A stretch of DNA of 62,765 nucleotides, taken from the NCBI GenBank assembly GCA_029259745.1, contig JAJDEO010000033.1, forward strand, positions 1 through 62,765, given 5' to 3'. The notes under the pieces were generated by a model. It was not told the origin of the DNA and made no database searches. It saw only the letters and a list, made by a program, of their open reading frames with translations. Below, piece after piece: positions 33,705-40,870 of this stretch. This stretch comes from Planctomycetota bacterium. GTDB lineage: Bacteria; Planctomycetota; B15-G4. The position numbers and the translations under genes were made by a program. Within the stretch, counting starts at the first letter, position 1; every line of letters begins with the position of its first letter.

Positions 33705-34678
33705 TGAAGTCGAACACCATGCGGGCCGCGGTGATCGACGACGATGGGCTCGCCGTGCGCGGCGACGTGCCACGTCCCGAAGCCGGCGACGGCGAAACGC
33801 GCGTGCGTATCTTGACGGCCGGCGTCTGCGCGACCGACCTCGCGCTCGTGAAGGGCTACATGGGCTTCCGTGGCGTTCCGGGTCACGAGTTCGTGGGCGA
33901 GGCGCTCGACGGACCGTTCGCGGGCCGGCGCGTCGTCGGCGGCATCAACGCGGCATGCGGTGCATGCGAGGCGTGCCGCGCGGGACATGAACGCCACTGC
34001 CCCACGCGCACCGTGCTCGGCATCGTCGCGCGCTCGGGCGCGTTCGCCGACGAGATCGTCCTGCCGCAGCGCAACCTGCTCGCCGTGCCCGACGCGGTGT
34101 CATCCGACGCCGCGACCTTCGCCGAGCCGCTCGCCGCCGCCTTCGAGATCGCCGACCAGGTCGACCTGTCGAGGTGTTCGCGCGCGCTCGTTGCTGGCGA
34201 CGGGCGCCTCGGCCTGCTCTGCGCGCATGTCGTCGCGCGGGCCGGCGTGCAGACGGTCGTCGCCGGGCGTCATCCCGAACGACAGTCGCTGCTGCCCGAG
34301 GGCGTCCCGATCATGACGGGCCTGCTCGAGTCGGACGAGCCCCCCGCCCGGCGCGACTTCGACCTCGCCGTCGACGCGACAGGCCACCCCGACGTCTTGC
34401 CGCGCCTGCTCCGTCACGTCGCTCCGCGCGGCACGATCGTCCTCAAGACCACCACCGAGCGCCCCGTCACCCTCGACCTCGCCCCGCTCGTCGTCGACGA
34501 ACAGACGCTCATCGGCTCGCGCTGCGGACGTTTCGACGTCGCCCTTGAAGCGCTCGCGTCGGGCGACATCCCCGTCGAGCACTTCATCGACGCGCGCTTC
34601 CCGCTCGAGCGACTCCCCGACGCCTTCACTCGCGCTGCCGATCGCAGCACGCTCAAGGTGCTCGTCGACATCGGCTGA
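33704..34678 (+). CDS. Zinc-dependent medium-chain alcohol dehydrogenase
   Basis: The 324-residue MDR-superfamily enzyme shows catalytic zinc ligands in GVCATDLALVKGY (Cys) and VPGHEFVGE (His-Glu). The four structural-zinc Cys lie in ACGACEACRAGHERHC. The nucleotide-binding loop is LVAGDGRLGLLCAHV. The protein is somewhat short for the family (usually 340-380). It should oxidise an alcohol or polyol with NAD(P); the substrate is unknown. The start at 33704 overlaps the TGA of the CoA-binding gene; ATG 33692 and 33719 are alternatives. It is convergent with the membrane protein at 34704. Confidence 0.9.
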   Translation: MKSNTMRAAVIDDDGLAVRGDVPRPEAGDGETRVRILTAGVCATDLALVKGYMGFRGVPGHEFVGEALDGPFAGRRVVGGINAACGACEACRAGHERHCPTRTVLGIVARSGAFADEIVLPQRNLLAVPDAVSSDAATFAEPLAAAFEIADQVDLSRCSRALVAGDGRLGLLCAHVVARAGVQTVVAGRHPERQSLLPEGVPIMTGLLESDEPPARRDFDLAVDATGHPDVLPRLLRHVAPRGTIVLKTTTERPVTLDLAPLVVDEQTLIGSRCGRFDVALEALASGDIPVEHFIDARFPLERLPDAFTRAADRSTLKVLVDIG

Positions 34679-34703
34679 CGAGCCGGTCCATGCAGACCCC
34701 GGG

Positions 34704-36338
34704 CTACTCGCGCACCGCGAACACCGAGACGCCGCGTCGCCGATAGAGCTGTTCGAGCCACGGCTTGCCGCGCGGGTCCCACGAACCGTAGGCCTCTTCG
34801 TCGGGCCCGTGAACGACGTGCGTGATGCCGTACTCCTCGATGAGGTGCTGGCGGAAGGCGTCGTCGACGAGCGGGAGAAAGAAGAGCTCCGCGAGTTGCA
34901 CTTTGCGTTTGAAGGCGACCGTCGCGAAGGAGTGGCCGGCAAATGTGCGCACCAGGGCGTAGCGCGGAAGGCGGTTCGATGTCTTGTAAGACGCCATGAC
35001 GACCGAGTCGGCTGCGACGTTGTCACCGACCCACTCGTAGGCGTCGACGAGCGCCGTGTCGATCCGGTGGGCACCGCGCGGGATCGCCTCCCACTTCGCG
35101 AGGTAGAAGCTCGCACTCGTAAGGGCGTGCAAGCCGAGCACCAGCACGACGACGAGCGTCGCAAGGCGTCCGCTGCGCAGCTCGGCGCGTCGCTCGAAAG
35201 GCGCGAGCGCGAAGAGCGTCAACGGGATCGCGACCGCCGGGATGACCTGGAGCGTGAACGGGAACGGCGGATAGGCGTAAAGCAACGCCAGCGCCGCGAC
35301 GAGCGTGCAGAGGACGCCCTGCACGGCGAGAGCTCCGCGCGTGTCGCGCTGCAACGCCGGCGCACCGATGTACTTCGCGAGTGCGATCGGCAGGACGAGC
35401 GCCGGCAGGCCGAGGCTCATCACGAGGTTGCCGGGCTCGGGCGGCAGCAGGATGCCCTGGCGACTGATCCAGCCGAAGACCTCGTGCTCGCTGAAGAGAA
35501 CGTGTTGGTGCACGATCAGCGGCAGCGCGCCCAACGTGAGCGACCACTCGCCAAGCCCCGTCGACGCGTTGGCCGACCAGCGTCGCGACAGCGCGAAGAG
35601 CGCACCGGCCAACGCGAGCACGACGCCGTCGTAGGGTCGCATGAGCGTGACCATCGCGGCGCCGATGAAGGCGAACACGAAGCCGCGCGTGCGTCGCGCC
35701 CCCGGCGGCCGTTGCGCAGCGCGCAGGTACGTTCCCAGGCACGTGACGAGCAGCGCTTGTGCGATGACGAAGTGCGGTTGGAAGAGCATCCAGAAGAACG
35801 GGTGCACCCCGGCGTACGAATCGAGGAACGTGAAGTCACTGAGGTGCTGGGCGATGGAGGGATAACCGAGCGTCCAACCGAAACCGCCGCCGGTGAGGAT
35901 CGCGACGGCCACGCCGAGCCGCCAACGCGTCGTCGCGAAGACGAGCGCGCAAAGACGCACCACGCCCACGACGAGTACGACCATGCCGATGAGCCGCACG
36001 AGGTGCATGCCGTCGATGACGTCACCGCCGGTCAGCCGCGCGAGCCAGCCCATCGCGAGCCACTCGAAGTTGAAGACGGCCGGCTCGTGGGCCTCGGGCG
36101 TGAAGGGCATCGAGAACAGCCAGCGGCCCTCCATCGCCTGGCGCGCCATGCCCATGTAGAAATGCGCGTCCTGGTCGAAGACGAACGTGCCGGTGAACTC
36201 GCTGGCGTCGATCGCAGCCGCGCGAGCGCGCGAGTAGAGCGCCGTCGTGAGCGCCACGAAGGCCGCGGCGAGCAGCCACGTCAACCCGCGTTCGCGGTCG
36301 GTCAGGCGGGCGTGATCGTCACGAGATGCGGAGGGCAT
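34704..36338 (-). CDS. Multi-pass membrane protein, GT-C-like
   Basis: The protein has about 544 residues. After a short basic N-terminus there are about ten hydrophobic helices (GLTWLLAAAFVALTTALYS, VLVVGVVRLCALVFATT, FAFIGAAMVTLMRPYDGVVL, LVAALALLYAYPPFPFTLQV and others). A long first outside loop (FDQDAHFYMGMARQAMEGRW) resembles the acidic loop of GT-C glycosyltransferases. A ~130-residue soluble C-terminal domain follows (AYEWVGDNVAADSVVMASYK). No exact family is recognised; a polyprenyl-phosphate-sugar-dependent transferase is the best guess. The start is uncertain among ATG 36338, 36362 and 36404. It is divergent from the amidohydrolase pair. Confidence 0.75.
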   Translation of the reverse strand: MPSASRDDHARLTDRERGLTWLLAAAFVALTTALYSRARAAAIDASEFTGTFVFDQDAHFYMGMARQAMEGRWLFSMPFTPEAHEPAVFNFEWLAMGWLARLTGGDVIDGMHLVRLIGMVVLVVGVVRLCALVFATTRWRLGVAVAILTGGGFGWTLGYPSIAQHLSDFTFLDSYAGVHPFFWMLFQPHFVIAQALLVTCLGTYLRAAQRPPGARRTRGFVFAFIGAAMVTLMRPYDGVVLALAGALFALSRRWSANASTGLGEWSLTLGALPLIVHQHVLFSEHEVFGWISRQGILLPPEPGNLVMSLGLPALVLPIALAKYIGAPALQRDTRGALAVQGVLCTLVAALALLYAYPPFPFTLQVIPAVAIPLTLFALAPFERRAELRSGRLATLVVVLVLGLHALTSASFYLAKWEAIPRGAHRIDTALVDAYEWVGDNVAADSVVMASYKTSNRLPRYALVRTFAGHSFATVAFKRKVQLAELFFLPLVDDAFRQHLIEEYGITHVVHGPDEEAYGSWDPRGKPWLEQLYRRRGVSVFAVRE

Positions 36339-36461
36339 GGCGCCGAGTGTGACGAATGACATGGGTCGGACAAAGGGCGCCGCGCCGTTGGTCGTCACGC
36401 GCATCCTCCGCCTGCTATCCTGCGGCCCCTGCAAAATGCCCCTGTGCCGAGAACACCGCGT

Positions 36462-37814
36462 ATGTCGAACGTCGTCTCGCTCTGCCGCCGGTTACCGCGC
36501 CTCGCCGTCGCGCTGCTCGCCGCCCTCACCTTCGCGACGCCCCCGGTCGGCGCCCAGCAGACGGCCGTGACGGCCTTCGTCGGCGCCTACGTCATCCCGA
36601 TCGACGGCGATCCGATCGACGACGGCGTCGTCGTCATCGACGGCTCCAAGATCGTGGCCGTCGGAGCGCGCGGCGACATTTCGGTTCCCGACGGCGCAAC
36701 AATCCACGACCTGCGCGGCAAGGTCCTCATGCCCGGCCTCATCTGCACGCACAGTCACATCGGCGAACCCTGGGCGGCCGACTCATCCGATCCCATCCAA
36801 CCCGACGTGCGCACCTTCGACGCGATCAACGCGCGCGACGCAGCGATTCAGCGCGCCCAGGCCGGCGGCATCACGACAGCCAACATCATGTCCGGCTCGG
36901 GCCACCTCATGAGCGGCCAGACGACGTACGTGAAGCTGCGCGACGCGGGATCGATCGACGAACTCGTGTACCGCTTCGAGGACGGTCGCCCGATGGGCGG
37001 CATGAAGATGGCCAACGGCACGAACCCCCAGCGCGCCAAGCCCTTCCCCGGCACGCGCGGGAAGTCGGCGGCACTCGTGCGGGCGGCCTTCGTGCGCGCA
37101 CAGAACTACAAGCGCAAGATCGACGCCGCCGGCGACGACGCCTCGAAGATGCCCGACCGCGACCTGATCCAAGAGGCGCTTCTCGAAGTGCTCGACGGCA
37201 CGCGCGTCGTCCATCACCACACGCACCGCCACGACGACATCCTCACGGTGCTGCGCCTCTCGAAGGAGTTCGGCTTCCGCGTCGTGCTGCACCACGTGTC
37301 CGACGGTTGGATGGTGGCCGACGAGATCGCCGCGGCGGGCGCCTCGGTGTCGGTGATCCAGATCGACAGCCCCGGCGGCAAGCTCGAGGCCGTCAACCTC
37401 TCGCCGAAAACGGGTGCGATCCTCGAGAAGGCCGGCGTCAAGGTGGCCTTCCATACCGACGACCCGATCAACGACAGCCGCCTTTTCCTGCGCTCGGCAG
37501 CTCTGGCCGTACGCGACGGGATGTCGCGCGACGGGGCCCTGCGCGCGATGACGCTGTCGGGTGCCGAGATGCTCGATCTCGGCGATCGCATCGGCTCGAT
37601 CACGGTTGGCAAGGACGCCGACCTCGTCGTGCTCTCGGGTGACCCGCTGAGCGTCTACTCGTTGATCGAGGAGACCTGGATCGACGGCGAGCGCGTCTTC
37701 GAACTCACGAATGCCGACGACCGCATCTACGCCCTCGGGGGCGTCGGCGCGACGAACGCTCGCTTCTTCACACTCTGCTGCTTCGGCAACGGCACGGGAT
37801 CCACCACGCGATGA
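36462..37814 (+). CDS. Secreted amidohydrolase (imidazolonepropionase-like), metal site intact
   Basis: The protein has 450 residues with a signal peptide (PRLAVALLAALTFATPPVGA), so it is exported. It belongs to the amidohydrolase superfamily, COG1228-like. All five metal-site positions can be placed: VLMPGLICTHSHIG (HxH), THRHDDILTVLRL (His), VVLHHVSDGW (His) and VAFHTDDPIN (Asp). The terminal MTLSGAEMLDLGDRIGSITV and GKDADLVVLSGDP blocks are the usual composite-domain end. Likely metal-dependent hydrolysis of a cyclic amide or dipeptide-like bond; substrate unknown. The stop overlaps the start of a paralogue (ATGA). Confidence 0.88.
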   Translation: MSNVVSLCRRLPRLAVALLAALTFATPPVGAQQTAVTAFVGAYVIPIDGDPIDDGVVVIDGSKIVAVGARGDISVPDGATIHDLRGKVLMPGLICTHSHIGEPWAADSSDPIQPDVRTFDAINARDAAIQRAQAGGITTANIMSGSGHLMSGQTTYVKLRDAGSIDELVYRFEDGRPMGGMKMANGTNPQRAKPFPGTRGKSAALVRAAFVRAQNYKRKIDAAGDDASKMPDRDLIQEALLEVLDGTRVVHHHTHRHDDILTVLRLSKEFGFRVVLHHVSDGWMVADEIAAAGASVSVIQIDSPGGKLEAVNLSPKTGAILEKAGVKVAFHTDDPINDSRLFLRSAALAVRDGMSRDGALRAMTLSGAEMLDLGDRIGSITVGKDADLVVLSGDPLSVYSLIEETWIDGERVFELTNADDRIYALGGVGATNARFFTLCCFGNGTGSTTR

Positions 37815-39049
37815 AGACTCTCACGACAGCTCTCGCCGCTCTCGCACTCTCGATCGCATCGGCGCAAGACCTCACAGGTGACGTCGCCGTGTACGGCGAC
37901 CGCATCCACACGATGGTCGGTGGCGAGGTCATCACCGATGGCGTCGTCGTCATCCGTGGCGGGAAGATCCAAGCCGTCGGACCGGCCGTCGGGATCTCGA
38001 TTCCGGACGACATGCCGACGATGCGCGCCGCCATCGTCGTGCCGGGACTCATCGATGCCCGCAGCACGCTCGGCCTCACGGGCTTGCTGAACCAGCCCGG
38101 CGACCAGGATCACCTCGACCCCAGCGGCGCCATCCAGCCCGAACTGCGAGCCATCGATGCGTACAACGCGCGCGACGCACTCGTCGACTGGGCGCGCGGC
38201 TATGGCGTCACGACGGTGCACACCGGGCCGTCGTCCGGCGCGCTGGTCTCGGGCCAGACGATGGTCGTGAAGCTCAAGGGCACGAGCGTCGAGGACGGCC
38301 TCGTCGTCGAACGCGCGATGGTCGCGGCGAGCCTCGCCGACGCCGTGCGTTCGGGTGACGGTGCGCCCGGCACGCGTGCGAAGAGCGTCTCGATGTTGCG
38401 CGCTGCGCTGACCGACGCCCAGGGCTACCTCGCGAAGCGTCGTGCTGCGGTCGACGATGATGAACAGGACGCCCCCGAGCCCGACCTCGGCAAGGACACG
38501 CTCGCCGACGTGCTCGCCGGCGACGTTCCCCTGCTCGTGACGGCGCACCGTCATCAGGACATCGCCTCGGCTTTGCGTCTCGCCGAGGAGTTCGGCTTCC
38601 GGCTCGTCCTCGACGGATGCGCCGAAGCGCACCTCATGCTCGACGAACTCGCCGCGGCCGGAGTCCCCGTCATCGCCCACCCGCCGATGATGCGCATCGG
38701 TTCGATGACATCCGACCGCTCGGCAGCCACCTTCGAGCTGCCGCGACTGCTCGACCAGGCCGGCGTCCCCTTCGCGATTCAGACGGGCTACGAGGGCTAC
38801 GTGCCGAAGGTCCGTGTGCTGCTCTTCGAGGCTGCCATCGCAGCGCGCTACGGTCTGCCCTTCGAGCGCACGCTGGCAGCGGTCACGATCGACGCGGCCA
38901 CGATCCTCGGGCTCGAAGATCGTCTCGGATCGATCGAGGCTGGCAAGGATGGCGACCTGGCTCTCTTCGACGGCGACCCATTCGAGTACACGAGCCACTG
39001 CGTCGGTGTCGTGATCGACGGCACCATCGCGAGCGACGAGGTGCGTTAG
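37811..39049 (+). CDS. Amidohydrolase-like secreted paralogue lacking most metal ligands
   Basis: The protein has 412 residues with a short signal peptide (LTTALAALALSIASAQ). It aligns along its whole length with the upstream amidohydrolase: AIVVPGLIDARSTLGLTG, AHRHQDIASALRLAEEFGF, AVTIDAATILGLEDRLGSIE and GKDGDLALFDGDP. The HxH pair is replaced by RST, the second later His by Gly (VLDGCAEAHL), and the final Asp by Gly (AIQTGYEG); only the AHRHQDI His remains. It should not bind a normal binuclear metal centre. ATGA coupling to the active-type gene suggests a partner or scaffold role. Tandem amidohydrolase pairs are common in this kind of bacterium. Confidence 0.82.
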   Translation: MKTLTTALAALALSIASAQDLTGDVAVYGDRIHTMVGGEVITDGVVVIRGGKIQAVGPAVGISIPDDMPTMRAAIVVPGLIDARSTLGLTGLLNQPGDQDHLDPSGAIQPELRAIDAYNARDALVDWARGYGVTTVHTGPSSGALVSGQTMVVKLKGTSVEDGLVVERAMVAASLADAVRSGDGAPGTRAKSVSMLRAALTDAQGYLAKRRAAVDDDEQDAPEPDLGKDTLADVLAGDVPLLVTAHRHQDIASALRLAEEFGFRLVLDGCAEAHLMLDELAAAGVPVIAHPPMMRIGSMTSDRSAATFELPRLLDQAGVPFAIQTGYEGYVPKVRVLLFEAAIAARYGLPFERTLAAVTIDAATILGLEDRLGSIEAGKDGDLALFDGDPFEYTSHCVGVVIDGTIASDEVR

Positions 39050-39261
39050 CCCGGGTCGGTCGTGGGCAATCGTCGCGAGGGCGACGGCAGTCGACTCACA
39101 TCTTGCCTCTGACCCCTCCACCACGAGCAGGACTCTTCGTTGCTGCGCGGAACGGCCGATTTTGGCTGCGGCCGGAGGCCGCGATGCAGGCAGTCTGGGA
39201 CGAAGCGCTCGCATGAGGCACTCGGCGTCGGCATGCTAGGTCCTTCTCTTAGGACACACCC

Positions 39262-40047
39262 ATGTCTTCGTCTACTCCACTCTCGTCGTCGACCACGCAC
39301 AACATCGCCGTGTATGTCGACCTCGAGAACGTCGCGATCGGCGTCAAGGACGCGCGCATCAAGACGTTCGACATCTCGGTCGTCTTCAAGCGCCTCGTCG
39401 ACAAGGGCAACATCGTCGTCAAGCGCGCCTACGCCGACTGGAGCCGCTACGACGAGTACCGCCGCTCGCTGCACGAGAACGGTGTCGAGCTGCTCGAGAT
39501 GCCGGGCAGTAAACTCACGGGCAAGAACAGCGCTGACATCAAGATGGTCGTCGACGCGATGGAGCTGTCGTACACGAAGCCGCACATCAGCATGTTCGCG
39601 CTCGTCTCCGGCGACTCGGACTTCTCGCCGGTCGTGACGAAGCTCCGCGAGAACAACAAGTACACGCTCGGCGTCGGTGTGAAGAACTCGACGAGCCCGA
39701 TGCTCATCAACTCCTGCGACGAGTTCATCTTCTACGACGATCTCGTCCGTAAGCCGAAGACGGCCCGCACCGCGCCCCCCGGACTCTCACGCCTCCCCAA
39801 GAAGACGCGCGAAGCGTTCACCCTGCTGCTCGAGACGGCCGAGGCCCTCCAGCGCGACAACAAGGAGCTGCACAGCTCACTCGTCAAAGAAACGATGAAG
39901 CGCAAGCAGCCGCAGTTCAACGAGGAGTACCACGGCTACCGCACGTTCAGCCGGCTGCTCGAGGACGCCCAGAAGAACAAGCTTCTCACCCTGCGCAAGG
40001 ATGCCCGCAGCGGCACCTACGTGATCGGCGACCTGCTCGACTCCTGA
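39262..40047 (+). CDS. NYN-domain (PIN-like) protein with OST-HTH/LOTUS domain
   Basis: The 261-residue protein carries a NYN/LabA-type nuclease fold at residues ~12-150. The acidic active-site residues are visible in NIAVYVDLENVAIG, SADIKMVVDAMELSY and LVSGDSDFSPVVTKLRENN. The last ~85 residues (THE RLPKKTREAFTLL to GTYVIGDLLDS region) look like an OST-HTH/LOTUS RNA-binding domain, separated by a charged linker. Proteins of this architecture are thought to act on RNA. It is cytoplasmic. The stop is followed by the regulatory region of the ECF sigma gene at 40268. About 210 bp upstream (39050-39261) hold no gene. Confidence 0.88.
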   Translation: MSSSTPLSSSTTHNIAVYVDLENVAIGVKDARIKTFDISVVFKRLVDKGNIVVKRAYADWSRYDEYRRSLHENGVELLEMPGSKLTGKNSADIKMVVDAMELSYTKPHISMFALVSGDSDFSPVVTKLRENNKYTLGVGVKNSTSPMLINSCDEFIFYDDLVRKPKTARTAPPGLSRLPKKTREAFTLLLETAEALQRDNKELHSSLVKETMKRKQPQFNEEYHGYRTFSRLLEDAQKNKLLTLRKDARSGTYVIGDLLDS

Positions 40048-40049
40048 CA

Positions 40050-40138
40050 GGCCGCTCTGAGACGGACCGCTGTGACGGGCCGCTGAGGGCCTCCCCACCG
40101 CCGTAGCCGCGCCCGCCGGCGTCGAAAATATCGAAAAG
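40050..40138 (+). promoter_or_regulatory. Repeat-rich, partly AT-rich region upstream of the ECF sigma gene
   Basis: Three imperfect copies of a GG(A)CCGCTGtGAC-like element follow each other at 40050-40063, 40064-40076 and 40077-40089. An AT-rich island with a doubled TCGAAAA (40122-40138) comes next, rare in this GC-rich sequence. They lie ~130-220 bp upstream of the sigma coding sequence and may be operator and promoter elements. No promoter consensus can be assigned. Confidence 0.35.
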
Positions 40139-40267
40139 TTCGGCGGGATAGAGGCTCCGCGGCCGTATTGGAGGAGATGATTTCTCCTCCGGTTGACAGA
40201 TCCGCCCCGCCGCGTTTCGATCTTCGTCTGGCGAAGATTGAGCACCGACTCGTGGGGAGGTCAGGTC

Positions 40268-40837
40268 ATCAGCACCGAGAAACGGTCCGAACGCATCGAG
40301 GAGCTTCTCGAGCACCTCCGCGACGGGCGCGAGGGAGCATTCGACGAGCTCGTGCCGTTCGTCATGGTGGAGATGCGCACGCTCGCGCGGCGCACGCGAT
40401 CGAAGTTCACGCTCTACAGCGAGATGCCGACGACGGGTCTCGTGCAAGACGCGTATCTCAAGCTGCGCCGTGCACGCGATCTGCGCGACGAGAACCATCT
40501 CTACGCGCTGATCGCGACCGCCGTTCGTCAGATCATCCTCGATCGCCTCGACAAGCTCAGGCGCTCGAAGGAACACGTCAAAAGCATCCCGCTCGACGAC
40601 CTCATCGCCACGCTCGACGCGCACGTCCGCAAAGAGCACGCGGCCGACCTCACCGACCTCTCACGGGCCCTCGACGGGCTCGCGGAGGTGAACCCGATCG
40701 ACGCGCGGATCGTCGAGCTGCGGTTCTTCGGTGGTCGCTCGATGCCCGAGATCGCCGAGATCCTCGCGATCCCGCTGCGCACGGTGGAACGTCGTTGGCG
40801 CTACGCGCGGACATGGCTGGCGCGGTTCCTCAAGTGA
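40268..40837 (+). CDS. ECF-type RNA polymerase sigma factor with apparent ATC start
   Basis: The 189-residue sigma-70-family factor is of the ECF type common in Planctomycetota. Region 2 is AFDELVPFVMVEMRTLARR and VQDAYLKLRRARDLRDENHL. Region 4 carries the helix-turn-helix IVELRFFGGRSMPEIAEILA and RTVERRWRYARTWLARFL. Family members begin about at the residue after STEKRSERIEELLEHLRDG. At that point GGGGAGG stands 7 bases before an ATC codon (40268), and no ATG or GTG is available. TTG at 40238 or 40193 are conventional alternatives. It is followed after 33 bp by the Ser/Thr kinase gene, its probable signalling partner. Confidence 0.85.
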   Translation: MSTEKRSERIEELLEHLRDGREGAFDELVPFVMVEMRTLARRTRSKFTLYSEMPTTGLVQDAYLKLRRARDLRDENHLYALIATAVRQIILDRLDKLRRSKEHVKSIPLDDLIATLDAHVRKEHAADLTDLSRALDGLAEVNPIDARIVELRFFGGRSMPEIAEILAIPLRTVERRWRYARTWLARFLK

Positions 40838-40870
40838 CCCCGCGCCCCCGGCCAGGCACGAAGGCGACCG

